From NCBI RefSeq assembly GCF_030700285.1, contig NZ_JAUYZJ010000014.1, positions 62,001 through 126,000 of the forward strand: 64,000 bases of DNA, written 5' to 3'. The notes below the pieces were generated by a model that had not been told where the DNA came from, did no database searches, and saw nothing but the letters and a program-made list of their open reading frames with translations. Every line of letters starts with the position of its first letter. Position 1 is the first letter of the stretch. Made by a program: the position numbers and the translations under genes. The stretch comes from Methylobacterium sp. NEAU K (GTDB taxonomy: Bacteria; Pseudomonadota; Alphaproteobacteria; Rhizobiales; Beijerinckiaceae). Shown here in pieces: positions 52,908 through 62,257 of the stretch.

Positions 52908-53972
52908 ATGGCCGCGTTCACCGAATTGGTCTTCTCGGGCGTCCAGCCCACCGGCAACCTCCACCTCGGCAACTACCTCGGGGCGGTGAAGCGCTTCGTG
53001 GAGATGCAGGCGCGCGACGCGCAGTGCCTGTACTGCGTGGTCGATCTCCACGCGATCACCGTCTGGCAGGACCCGGAGGCGCTGCGCGGCCAGATCCGCG
53101 AGGTCACGGCCGCGTTCTTGGCCTCGGGCATCGATCCCGCCCGCTCGATCGTGTTCAACCAGAGCCAGGTGCCGCAGCACGCCGAACTCGCCTGGATCTT
53201 CAATTGCGTGGCCCGCCTCGGCTGGCTCAACCGCATGACCCAGTTCAAGGAGAAGGCCGGCAAGGACCGCGAGAACGCCTCGATCGGCCTCTACGACTAC
53301 CCGGTCCTGATGGCGGCCGACATCCTGGCTTACCGCGCCACGCATGTCCCCGTGGGCGAGGATCAGAAGCAGCACCTCGAGCTGACCCGCGACATCGCGC
53401 AGAAGTTCAACACCGACTTCTCGGGGTCGATCGCGGCGCACGGCCACGGCGATGCGTTCTTCCCGATCACCGAGCCGTTGATCGGCGGTCCGGCTGCCCG
53501 GGTGATGTCGCTGCGCGACGGCACCAAAAAGATGTCGAAGTCGGATCCGTCCGACAACGCGCGCATCAACCTCACCGACGAGGCCGACACCATCGCCCAG
53601 AAGATCCGCCGGGCGAAGACCGATCCGGAGCCGCTGCCCTCCGAGGTGGCGGGACTGAAGGACCGGCCGGAGGCGGACAACCTCGTGGGCATCTATGCGG
53701 CGCTCGCCGGCATCACGCGCGAGGAGGTGCTGCGCGATTTCGGCGGCGCCCAGTTCTCGACCTTCAAGCCGGCGCTCGCCGACCTCGCGGTGACGAGCCT
53801 CGCGCCGATCGCCGGGGAGATGCGCCGGCTCACGGCCGATCCGGGCCACATCGATGCGGTGCTGGCCGACGGCGCCGGGCGGGCCGAGACGATCGCCGCC
53901 CAGACGCTGGACGCGGTCAAGGACATCGTCGGCTTCGTGCGGCGGGGTCCGAGCCTGCAGGCGGTGCGGTGA
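52908..53972 (+). CDS. trpS: Tryptophanyl-tRNA synthetase
   Basis: A 354-residue class I synthetase. The HIGH-type motif is in [16 protein letters not shown] (HLGN at 19-22), and KMSKS in [11 protein letters not shown]. Length and a [13 protein letters not shown] block match bacterial TrpRS. The next gene starts at GTGA overlapping the trpS stop by 4 nt, so the HAD hydrolase is probably cotranslated. Confidence 0.95.
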   Translation: MAAFTELVFSGVQPTGNLHLGNYLGAVKRFVEMQARDAQCLYCVVDLHAITVWQDPEALRGQIREVTAAFLASGIDPARSIVFNQSQVPQHAELAWIFNCVARLGWLNRMTQFKEKAGKDRENASIGLYDYPVLMAADILAYRATHVPVGEDQKQHLELTRDIAQKFNTDFSGSIAAHGHGDAFFPITEPLIGGPAARVMSLRDGTKKMSKSDPSDNARINLTDEADTIAQKIRRAKTDPEPLPSEVAGLKDRPEADNLVGIYAALAGITREEVLRDFGGAQFSTFKPALADLAVTSLAPIAGEMRRLTADPGHIDAVLADGAGRAETIAAQTLDAVKDIVGFVRRGPSLQAVR

Positions 53973-54670
53973 CCGTCCGGGCGCTCGTTTTCGACGTCTT
54001 CGGGACGCTCGTCGACTGGCGCTCCGGAGTCGCCCGGGAGGCCGCGCGGCTGCTCGCCCCGTACGCGCCGTCCCTCGATGCCGGCGCCTTCGCGGATGCG
54101 TGGCGCGGCCGCTACGGGCCCTCCATGGAGACGGTCCGTTCCGGCGCGCGGCCCTTTGTCGATCTCGACACGCTCCAGGCGGAATCGCTCCCCGAGGTGC
54201 TGACGCGGTTCGGCATCGCGGGCGTCCCCGACGCGGTGCGGCGCGAACTGGTCCAGGCCTGGCATCGGCTCGACACGTGGCCCGAGGTGCCGGACTCCCT
54301 GAGACGGCTCCGGGCGCGCCACCTCCTGGCGCCGAACTCGAACGGGCATGTCCGGCTGATGGCCGACCTCGCCCGGCGCAACGGGCTGGTCTTCGACGCG
54401 ATCCTCGGCGCCGGCTATTCCCGCGATTACAAGCCGAAACCCGCGCTGTACCGCGACGCGGTGGCGGCCTTCGGCTTCGCCCCGGCGGAGACCCTGATGG
54501 TCGCCGCCCATTCGGACGATCTCGCGGCGGCGGCGAGCCACGGCCTGTCCACCGCCCATATCGCCCGGCCGCGGGAGCACGGGCCGGGGGGCGGCGAGAC
54601 CGCGCCCAAGGTTCCGGTCACCTACGCGGCCCAAGATCTGGCAGAGCTGGCCGACCAGCTCGGCTGCTGA
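53969..54670 (+). CDS. HAD-superfamily hydrolase, haloacid dehalogenase-type
   Basis: A 233-residue hydrolase. The nucleophile is D9 in [10 protein letters not shown]; motif II is in LAPNSNGHV, motif III lysine in YSRDYKPKP and motif IV acids in AAHSDDL. This is the plan of L-2-haloacid dehalogenases (type II), which cleave C-halogen bonds, although many relatives act on phosphates. The GTG start overlaps the trpS stop codon as GTGA. A poly-G run follows its stop. Substrate not known. Confidence 0.8.
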   Translation: MTVRALVFDVFGTLVDWRSGVAREAARLLAPYAPSLDAGAFADAWRGRYGPSMETVRSGARPFVDLDTLQAESLPEVLTRFGIAGVPDAVRRELVQAWHRLDTWPEVPDSLRRLRARHLLAPNSNGHVRLMADLARRNGLVFDAILGAGYSRDYKPKPALYRDAVAAFGFAPAETLMVAAHSDDLAAAASHGLSTAHIARPREHGPGGGETAPKVPVTYAAQDLAELADQLGC

Positions 54671-54694
54671 GAGAACGGCGGGGGGGGGAGCCAG

Positions 54695-55472
54695 CTGGCC
54701 GACTGGAACCCCGCCCTCTACAGCCGGTTCGAGGACGAACGCACCCGCCCGGCGGCGGATCTTCTCGCCCGCGTCCAGCTCGACGCGCCGCGCCTACGAT
54801 CTCGGCTGCGGCCCCGGCAATTCCACTGCGCTGATCGTGGCGCGCTTCCCCGGCGCGGAGGTGATCGGCCTCGACACCTCCCCGGCGATGCTGGAGAGCG
54901 CCCAGCGCCGACTCCCCGATCTCGCCTTCGCGCAGGCCGACGCCGCGACCTGGATTCCGGAGCGCGCGCCGGACCTGATCTACGCCAACGCCGTGCTGCA
55001 ATGGCTGCCCGACCATCCGCTGCTGTTACCCCGGCTGTTCGGCCTGCTGGCGCCAGGCGGCGTGCTCGCCGTGCAGATGCCGGACAACCTCGCAGAACCC
55101 TCGCACCGCCTGATGCGCGAGACCGCAGGGGCCGGCCCCTGGGCCGGGGCGATCGGCGATCCGGTCGTGGCCGGGCGCCTCGGGCGGATGCTGGAGCCCG
55201 CCGCCTATTACGACCTGCTGGCCCCGCACGCCGCGGAGGTGGATGTCTGGCGCACCGCCTATCATCACCGCATGGACGATGCGGGCGCCATCGTGCGGTG
55301 GGTCAGCGCCACCGGGCTGCGGCCCTTCCTCGACCCGCTGGCGCCGGACGAGGAGGCCGGGTTCCTGGCCGCTTACCAGGCCAGGATCGCCGAAGCCTAC
55401 CTGCCACGCAGTGACGGACGGCGCCTGCTCGCCTTCCCGCGGGTGTTCCTCGTCGCCCGCAAGGCCCCGTAG
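54695..55472 (+). pseudogene. tam: Frameshifted trans-aconitate 2-methyltransferase (tam)
   Basis: The encoded sequence is clearly Tam-like, but in two frames. The N-terminal part ([27 protein letters not shown]) is in one frame from 54695 and the SAM-binding part ([13 protein letters not shown]) in another, shifting near 54790. The C-terminal part is intact to 55472. The change fits loss of 2 or 5 nt in a GC-rich run. The expected ATG of the first frame is replaced by CTG. Tam methylates trans-aconitate. The remaining downstream frame (GTG at 54837) lacks the SAM motif, so function is probably lost unless this is a sequence error. Confidence 0.75.
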
Positions 55473-55476
55473 CGTC

Positions 55477-56130
55477 TCACGCCTCGCCGCGTGCGACGAG
55501 CGCCTCGTACTCGGCCACCTCCAGCTTGCCCTCCCGGGCGACCCGGGCCTTGTCGGCGTCGCTGATCACGTCGCCCGCGAGGTCGAGGCGCTTCCAGGCG
55601 GCGAGCGGCGTCTCGCGCCCGGGAGTCGGGACGTACTTGTTCTGCTCGAGCTTCTTGTACTTGTGGATATAGCGCGGGCAGTTGACCCAGATCTTCTTCA
55701 CCGCCACCTGCACGAGGTATTTCGCCTCTGTGTACTCGGCCATGAGGGCATCGTCGCGCAGCAGCGTCGCGTGGCCCTGCACCCGGATCCGGTGCGGCGT
55801 CTCGAAGTCGATGAACAGCAGGCCGACCTTGGCCTGACCCTCGATGTTGCCCATCGAGTAGAACATGCCGTTGCCGTCGAAGCCCGGGAACACGAGCGTG
55901 TTGGCGTCGAGCACCTTCACGAAGCCGGTGGGGCCGCCCTTGTAGGAGACGGTCGGCATGCCGTCGGGATCGACGGTCGAGAGGAAGAACATGTCGCGGG
56001 AGCCGATAAAGGCCCCCTCCTCCGGCTGGAAGGTCTCGTGGACCCAGTCCTCGTCGAGGCGCACGGCGAGCTTCGTGGTGCCGAACTCCTCCTGAAGCGC
56101 CCGGTGCGCGTCGGAATAGAGCGATGCCAT
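55477..56130 (-). CDS. Pyridoxamine 5'-phosphate oxidase-family protein
   Basis: A 217-residue flavin-binding split-barrel protein. It carries blocks such as DMFFLSTVDPDGMPTVSYKGG and GNGMFYSMGNIEGQAKVGLLFID, as in the general PNPOx-like family. It lacks the pattern of true PdxH, so it may be an FMN or haem reductase of unknown substrate. The start at ATG 56130 has GGAGAGGA upstream. It stands convergent with the tam pseudogene and upstream of ilvC in position but on the same strand. Confidence 0.75.
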   Translation of the reverse strand: MASLYSDAHRALQEEFGTTKLAVRLDEDWVHETFQPEEGAFIGSRDMFFLSTVDPDGMPTVSYKGGPTGFVKVLDANTLVFPGFDGNGMFYSMGNIEGQAKVGLLFIDFETPHRIRVQGHATLLRDDALMAEYTEAKYLVQVAVKKIWVNCPRYIHKYKKLEQNKYVPTPGRETPLAAWKRLDLAGDVISDADKARVAREGKLEVAEYEALVARGEA

Positions 56131-56224
56131 ACGTGTCCTCTCCGGTATCTCGGTCCTCATGCAGGCGGGACCGCTGCGGGGCTTATGGCCGGGATGTCCC
56201 GCCCCGGGCAACCGGGAACGCGAA

Positions 56225-56254
56225 GGGCCGGTCCCGCTTTCGCGTGACCGGCCC
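56225..56254 (-). terminator. Terminator-like hairpin downstream of ilvC
   Basis: GGGCCGGTC and GACCGGCCC form a 9-bp stem about 45 nt past the ilvC stop codon. On the minus strand it is followed only by TTC, so it may be a weak intrinsic terminator. A second GC-rich stem lies between it and ilvC. Confidence 0.5.
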
Positions 56255-56298
56255 CCGTGGCGCGGCCGAGCAGAGCCCGGCCGCGCGATCCGAAGAAA

Positions 56299-57348
<1,050 letters not shown>

Positions 57349-58011
57349 TCAGGGTTCGGCCCGGCCGTAGAGGGCCAGGAACTGCTCGACGGCGCGGCCC
57401 GCATCGCGCCGGATCTCGTCCCCGTCGAGGTCGAGCACCTCGCCGAGCAGAAGTCGGATCTGGATATCCCGGCCGACGAGGCCGAAGAAGGTCCGGAAGG
57501 CGGCCTCGCTATCCGCGAATGCGAGAAGCCCCGCCGCGCGACCGGCCTCCAGCACCGGCTTCACCCGCTCGCCGATCGCGAAGCGCCCGTTCGCCAGGAC
57601 GATGCCGCCGAGATTGCTCTTGCGCGAGCCCGCATGGGCAACGGCGATCCGGTTCAGGGCGACCGACGATTCGCTCGTGATCACCGTGAGCCAAGTGACG
57701 GCGAAATCCTGAAGGTGCTCCCGCAGCGTGGCCCCGTCGAGGGACTGCACGGCGTCGCGGCCGGCATGGACGCGCGACGCCTGCCACTGCACCGTCGCCG
57801 TGAGCAGGCCGTCGCGGTCGCCGAACCACTTGTACAGCGTTTCCTTGGAGCAGCTCGCCCGGCGGGCCACTGCATCCATGGTGAGCTGGTCTCCATCCTC
57901 GACCATGAGGCCTAGGACGGCGTCGAGGACCGCCCGCTGGCGCACCGAAGGCAGCTCCGGCGCATCGGCGGCCCCGACCGTCTCCTGATCTGTTGCGAGG
58001 TTCGACCGCAT
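57349..58011 (-). CDS. TetR-family transcriptional regulator
   Basis: A 220-residue repressor. The helix-turn-helix is at about 45-70 (TMDAVARRASCSKETLYKWFGDRDGLL). The C-terminal ligand domain is of the TetR_C type with an AefR-like FRTFFGLVGRDIQIRLLLGE segment. An inverted repeat lies directly upstream of its ATG, so it probably represses itself. The adjacent gst gene on the same strand is a likely target. The protein is located between gst and ilvC. Confidence 0.8.
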   Translation of the reverse strand: MRSNLATDQETVGAADAPELPSVRQRAVLDAVLGLMVEDGDQLTMDAVARRASCSKETLYKWFGDRDGLLTATVQWQASRVHAGRDAVQSLDGATLREHLQDFAVTWLTVITSESSVALNRIAVAHAGSRKSNLGGIVLANGRFAIGERVKPVLEAGRAAGLLAFADSEAAFRTFFGLVGRDIQIRLLLGEVLDLDGDEIRRDAGRAVEQFLALYGRAEP

Positions 58012-58021
58012 GTTCCCGAGC

Positions 58022-58053
58022 GCGTACCGTACCGTACAGTACGCCGGGTACGC
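58022..58053. promoter_or_regulatory. Nested palindrome upstream of tetR, operator candidate
   Basis: Outer arms GCGTACC (58022-58028) and GGTACGC (58047-58053) enclose an inner palindrome CGTAC-A-GTACG (58033-58043), sharing one centre. It covers nt 11 to 42 upstream of the tetR start. Autoregulation by the TetR protein is the simplest reading. Confidence 0.55.
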
Positions 58054-58094
58054 CGATTCACCGGCGGCCGCAAGAGGCGTTCGATGGAAGCAGG

Positions 58095-58736
58095 TCAGCC
58101 CGGCAGAGGCAGCCCCTCGCGGGCGAGAACCGTCCGCACCGCCGGACGCTCCGCCATGCGGCGGGCATGCGCCGTCCATGCGGGAAAGCGGCCGGCCATG
58201 TCGAACTTGAGCGCCGTGCCGCGGCCCCAGACCCAGAAGAGCAGGAGATAGGGGTCGACCACGCTGTACTGCTCGCCGAGCGCCCAGCCGCCCTGCGACA
58301 GCCGGACCTCGGTCATGGTGCAGAGGTCGCCGTAGGTGTCGGCGCCCTTGCCGCGGATCTCCGGATAGGCCTCCTCGTCCGCGGTGTAGCGCTCCGGCCG
58401 GCGCACATGCGCGTAGGCGACGTGGTGGTTGACCGCGAGCCAGCCGAGCCACTCATCGGCCACCGCCTGCCGGCGCAGGTCGGTGGGCCATAGTCCCTTC
58501 TCCGGCACGCTGCGGGCGACGTGGCGCATGATGGCCGCGCACTCGGTCAGCACCCAGCCATCCTCGACCAGCGCCGGCACCCGGCCGCGCTCGTTGATCG
58601 CGAGATATTCCGGCGCGCGCTGGTCGCCGGCCGCGAGGTTGAGTTCGACGCCCTCGAACGGCAGGCCGGATTCCTCCAGGACGATGTGGGCGGCCAGCGA
58701 GCAGGCGCCGGGGGCGTAGTAGAGGGTGCGAGCCAC
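58095..58736 (-). CDS. Glutathione S-transferase
   Basis: A 213-residue GST. The thioredoxin-like N-domain (1-80) begins MARTLYYAPGACSLAAHIVLEE and has the GSH-binding VPALVEDG and TECAAIMRHVA elements, as in beta-class bacterial GSTs with catalytic Cys/Ser near 10-14. The C-terminal helical domain follows. It conjugates or reduces electrophiles using glutathione; substrate unknown. Upstream of tetR on the same strand, 83 nt apart. Confidence 0.85.
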   Translation of the reverse strand: MARTLYYAPGACSLAAHIVLEESGLPFEGVELNLAAGDQRAPEYLAINERGRVPALVEDGWVLTECAAIMRHVARSVPEKGLWPTDLRRQAVADEWLGWLAVNHHVAYAHVRRPERYTADEEAYPEIRGKGADTYGDLCTMTEVRLSQGGWALGEQYSVVDPYLLLFWVWGRGTALKFDMAGRFPAWTAHARRMAERPAVRTVLAREGLPLPG

Positions 58737-58740
58737 GAGA

Positions 58741-59121
58741 TCAGTATCCTTGGGTCAGGAAAGCGGGTTGAACCCGAGCAGGTTCGCAAATCTTTTGGCG
58801 GACGGCGTCGAGGATTTCGACCGGAGCGCCGTCGATGCGGCGAGAGCCGCGTGCCGCGCGATCGACGCTCCGGATCTGATCGGTCAGGGTCGCACCGGAG
58901 ATCACGAGCCCCGGCGGGAGTATGGCTTTCGTCGGCCAAGGGTCGATGTTGCGTGTCACCGGGCAGACGATGGCTGTCGCGTTCCGCGCATGGAATTCGC
59001 GGCTCGTCGGAACGAGTGCCGGTCGACTGCCGGATCGTTCGCGCCCCGGGGTCGGCCGAAGATCAACGCAGACGAGATCCCCGGCCTCCGCGATGTCGCG
59101 GACATCATCGCACGTCGTCAT
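58741..59121 (-). CDS. MazF-like mRNA interferase toxin
   Basis: A 126-residue CcdB/PemK-fold protein. It has DLVCVDLRPTPGRERSGSRPALV near the start and a CPVTRNIDPWPTKAILP block, then GATLTDQIRSVDR. These match MazF, a sequence-specific RNase. Start ATG at 59121 overlaps the end of the mazE frame. Through a one-base change in mazE the toxin frame is now continuous with the antitoxin N-terminus from 59340. The C-terminal tail (PARVQPAFLTQGY) is unusual. Toxicity has not been shown. Confidence 0.7.
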   Translation of the reverse strand: MTTCDDVRDIAEAGDLVCVDLRPTPGRERSGSRPALVPTSREFHARNATAIVCPVTRNIDPWPTKAILPPGLVISGATLTDQIRSVDRAARGSRRIDGAPVEILDAVRQKICEPARVQPAFLTQGY

Positions 59122-59340
59122 GGATGATCTCGGCATCGAAATCCGGCCCCAATCCACGACGGGGGGACGATAGGCCGGCCCGAGCCGATCCATTCCGGCG
59201 CGCATGTCTTGCCGCGTCTCCTTTCGCCGCCGCGGCAGGATCTCGACGGTCTGCCCGTCCGCGAGACCGTGCCGATCGCCTTCGCCCGCGGGGATCCGGA
59301 TCACGAATTCATCGCCGGTGCGCGTGAGCTCGGCTTTCAC
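59105..59340 (-). pseudogene. Frameshifted mazE-like antitoxin
   Basis: The N-terminus (KAELTRTGDEFVIRIP, then TVEILPRRRKE) is an AbrB/MazE-type DNA-binding fold. A normal C-terminal end, WGPDFDAEIIHDDVR followed by TGA, can be read only in the next frame. The shift lies in a run of four Gs (minus strand) at 59147-59150; adding one G restores it. As sequenced, the frame runs on into mazF, making a fusion of about 200 residues. GTG 59340 has GGAGAA 6 nt upstream. A sequencing error would explain it equally well. Confidence 0.65.
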
Positions 59341-59387
59341 GCGCGTTTCTCCCACTCTTCGTAGATCTTAGCTCAACCAGCAAGATC

Positions 59388-59930
59388 CTACAGCGGCTCG
59401 GCCCCGCGTCCCATGGCGCTGATTCCGGTGCGGCAGATCTCGACCAGGCCGATCACGCTCATCAGGCGCACGAAGCGGTCGACATCCTCGGTGGCGCCGG
59501 TCAGCTCGAACACGAAGGAGTTGAGGGTGGCGTCGAGCGTCTTGGCCCCGAAGGCGGCGGCCAGCCGCAGGGCCTCGCTGCGATGCTCGCCCTCGCCCTT
59601 GACCTTCACCAGGCAGATCTCGCGCTCGATCGCGTTGCCCTGGAGCGTCAAGTCCACGACCCGGTGGACCGGCACAAGCCGGTCGAGTTGCGCCTTGATC
59701 TGCTCGATCACGGCGTTGGTGCCCGTGGTGACGATGGTGATGCGCGAGATGTGGCGCGCCTCCTCGGTCTCGGAGACGGTCAGGCTCTCGATGTTGTAGC
59801 CCCGGCCCGAGAACAGGCCGGAGATGCGGGCGAGCACGCCGGGCTCGTTGTCGACGATCACCGCGAGCGTGTGCCGGTTCACCGGCTCAACACGGCCGGC
59901 ATCGGGATAATGGGTGTTCATCGCGTTCAT
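59388..59930 (-). CDS. ilvH: Acetolactate synthase small (regulatory) subunit
   Basis: A 180-residue protein. The ACT domain (about 17-90: HTLAVIVDNEPGVLARISGLFSGRGYNIESLTV) binds valine for feedback inhibition of the catalytic subunit. The C-terminal domain is the usual ALS_ss_C. ATG at 59930 has GAGGACGAAG upstream; ATG 59921 is possible. It lies 128 nt downstream of the large-subunit gene on the same strand and is presumably under the same attenuator. Confidence 0.93.
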   Translation of the reverse strand: MNAMNTHYPDAGRVEPVNRHTLAVIVDNEPGVLARISGLFSGRGYNIESLTVSETEEARHISRITIVTTGTNAVIEQIKAQLDRLVPVHRVVDLTLQGNAIEREICLVKVKGEGEHRSEALRLAAAFGAKTLDATLNSFVFELTGATEDVDRFVRLMSVIGLVEICRTGISAMGRGAEPL

Positions 59931-60058
59931 CGCCGGCTTCGTCCTCGTCCAGTCCTGCTCATAGCGGCGATCGGAGCGCTGCTTGCGCGAGGCAAGTGCG
60001 ACTGCGCGCCGCCGCCCATGCGGCGAGCAGCGGCCCCGAAGGGCCGCCACCAAGAAAG

Positions 60059-61834
60059 CTACACCAGCATCTTGCCTTCCTCGGAGATCACGTCACCGAG
60101 TTCGACGCCGGTCTCGCCGAGGTAGTCGGACAGGAGCATCTCGTTATGCGCCTTGCCCGAGGGGATCATCGGGAAGCAGTTCTCGGTCTTGTCGACGATG
60201 CAGTCGAAGATCACCGGCCCGTCATGGGCCAGCATCTCGGCGATCGCACCGTCGAGCTCGCCCGGCTTCTCGCAGCGCATACCCTTGGCGCCGTAGGCCT
60301 CCGCCAGCTTGACGAAGTCCGGCAGGCTCTCCGAGTAGCTCTGTGAGTAGCGCGAGCCATGCAGAAGCTCCTGCCACTGCCGGACCATGCCCATGTACTC
60401 GTTGTTGAGGATGAACACCTTGACCGGCAGCCGGTACTGAACCGCAGTCGACATCTCCTGCATGTTCATCAGGATCGAGGCCTCGCCGGCGATATCGATC
60501 ACGAGGCCCGCCGGGTGGGCGAGCTGCGTGCCGATCGCCGCCGGAAGGCCGTAGCCCATCGTGCCGAGGCCACCGCTCGTCATCCAGCGGTTCGGCTCCT
60601 CGAACTTAAAGTACTGGGCGGCCCACATCTGGTGCTGCCCGACCTCCGTGGTCACGTAGGTCTCGCGGTCCTTGCACGCCTCGTAGAGGCGCTGGACGGC
60701 GAATTGCGGCTTGATGATCGTCCCCGACGGCCAGTAGGCGAGGCAGTCGCGCGCCCGCCAGGTCCCGATCTTCTGGAACCACGGATCGAGGTTGGATTTT
60801 TCCGGCCGCGACGGCAGCGCGCGCCACGCCTCCAGCATGTCGGCGAGCACGGAGGCGCAGTCGCCCACGATGCCGACATCGACCTTGACCACCTTGTTGA
60901 TCGAGGAGGCGTCGACGTCGATGTGGATCTTCTTGGAGAAGGGCGAGAACGCGTCGAGGCGGCCGGTGATCCGGTCGTCGAAACGGGCGCCGACGCAGAT
61001 CATCACGTCGCACTCGTGCATCGCGAGGTTGGCCTCGTAGGTCCCGTGCATGCCGAGCATGCCCAGGAACTTGGAGTCCGAGGCCGGGAAGGCGCCAAGT
61101 CCCATCAGGGTCGAGGTGACCGGGAAGCCGGTCGCAGCCGCGAGTTCGCGCAAGAGCCGCGAGGCTTCGGGACCGGAATTGATGACGCCGCCGCCCGTGT
61201 AGAAGACCGGACGGCGCGCGGTCGCCATCAACTCGACCGCGGCGCGGATCCGGTCGGCATCGCCCTTGACTGCCGGTCGGTAGGTCTTGTGGCTGGAGAT
61301 CTCGGGGCGCTCATAGAGCCCGGTGGCGAACTGCACGTCCTTGGGCAGATCGACCACGACCGGACCGGGCCGGCCGTTCGCCGCGACGTAGAACGCCTCG
61401 TGCAGGATGCGCGGCAGGTCCTCGATCGATTTGACCAGGTAATTATGCTTCGTGCAGTGGCGCGTGATGCCGACCGTGTCGCATTCCTGGAAGGCGTCGG
61501 TGCCGATGAGGTGCGTCGGGACCTGCCCGGTGATGCAGACGAGCGGGATCGAATCGAGCATCGCGTCGGTGAGGCCGGTGACGATGTTGGTGGCGCCCGG
61601 CCCCGACGTGACGAGGACGCAGCCGACCTTGCCGGACGAGCGCGCATAGCCCTCGGCGGCGTGGACGGCGCCCTGCTCGTGGCGGACGAGCACGTGCTTG
61701 ACCGCGTTCTGGTGGAACAGGGCGTCGTAGATCGGAAGTACGGCACCACCCGGATAGCCGAACAGAGTGTCGACGCCCTGATCCTGAAATGCCCGGATGA
61801 CCATCTCGGCCCCGGTCATGACCTCGCCGCCCAT
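60059..61834 (-). CDS. ilvI: Acetolactate synthase large (catalytic) subunit
   Basis: A 591-residue ThDP/FAD enzyme catalysing the first common step of branched-chain amino acid synthesis. [16 protein letters not shown] and the catalytic Glu in [16 protein letters not shown] lie near the N-terminus, with the FAD domain in the middle. The C-terminal ThDP domain ends in [15 protein letters not shown]. The metal motif reads GEAS where most ThDP enzymes have GD. ATG 61834 has GAGGAGGAGA upstream. A leader peptide and terminator lie ahead of it, so transcription is likely attenuated. The symbol could also be ilvB. Confidence 0.94.
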   Translation of the reverse strand: MGGEVMTGAEMVIRAFQDQGVDTLFGYPGGAVLPIYDALFHQNAVKHVLVRHEQGAVHAAEGYARSSGKVGCVLVTSGPGATNIVTGLTDAMLDSIPLVCITGQVPTHLIGTDAFQECDTVGITRHCTKHNYLVKSIEDLPRILHEAFYVAANGRPGPVVVDLPKDVQFATGLYERPEISSHKTYRPAVKGDADRIRAAVELMATARRPVFYTGGGVINSGPEASRLLRELAAATGFPVTSTLMGLGAFPASDSKFLGMLGMHGTYEANLAMHECDVMICVGARFDDRITGRLDAFSPFSKKIHIDVDASSINKVVKVDVGIVGDCASVLADMLEAWRALPSRPEKSNLDPWFQKIGTWRARDCLAYWPSGTIIKPQFAVQRLYEACKDRETYVTTEVGQHQMWAAQYFKFEEPNRWMTSGGLGTMGYGLPAAIGTQLAHPAGLVIDIAGEASILMNMQEMSTAVQYRLPVKVFILNNEYMGMVRQWQELLHGSRYSQSYSESLPDFVKLAEAYGAKGMRCEKPGELDGAIAEMLAHDGPVIFDCIVDKTENCFPMIPSGKAHNEMLLSDYLGETGVELGDVISEEGKMLV

Positions 61835-62018
61835 GCTCTCCTCCTCGCGCTTTCCGGAGCCTCCGCGGCGATCACGCGACCGCCGGGCAGATCCGTTTCC
61901 GTCACGGCACCTTCGTCATGCGAGCCGGCATCCGCCTCGCCCGAAGGTACTTTGGTCGTCGGTATCTCGAATGCGTGGATCTCGTTCGCAGTCCTGCGCT
62001 CACCGGGCCGCGGGCAAC

Positions 62019-62040
62019 AAAAAAGGGCCCCGAGGGACCC
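62019..62040 (-). terminator. Attenuator terminator in ilvI leader
   Basis: Reading the minus strand, GGGTCC pairs with GGGCCC (one G-U) around a short loop and is followed by six T residues. It lies 35 nt past the leader peptide stop and about 185 nt before ilvI. Nearby CTGCA and TGCAG segments could form an alternative stem overlapping its 5' arm, as expected for attenuation. Confidence 0.75.
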
Positions 62041-62074
62041 TGCATGCGCCACCGCTCGGATTGCAGCCCCTAAT

Positions 62075-62125
62075 TCAGGGCCGCCCCGCCGGTGACGCTA
62101 CCGCTACAATAAGAACCGCGTTCAT
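62075..62125 (-). CDS. ilvIH leader peptide (Val/Leu/Ile rich)
   Basis: A 16-codon open frame encodes MNAVLIVAVASPAGRP, with a run of Val-Leu-Ile-Val-Ala-Val codons (GTT CTT ATT GTA GCG GTA) and GGGAGGCAGG upstream. It precedes an intrinsic terminator and then ilvI. Starvation for charged Val, Leu or Ile tRNA would stall ribosomes here and favour antitermination. Leader-peptide control of ilv operons is known in enterobacteria and reported for Caulobacter ilvBN. The rest of the 423-nt gap (61835-62257) has no other gene. Confidence 0.72.
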   Translation of the reverse strand: MNAVLIVAVASPAGRP

Positions 62126-62257
62126 CGGATATCCGAAACCTGCCTCCCGCCGCCCGACGAACCCAGGTGCGGGTTCATGCGAGTCGCGTAGAGTGTCGGG
62201 CCTCATACCGGAGACAAGGGGGCCGGTCAACGCGTCTGTCGAAGCGGCGATATGTCC

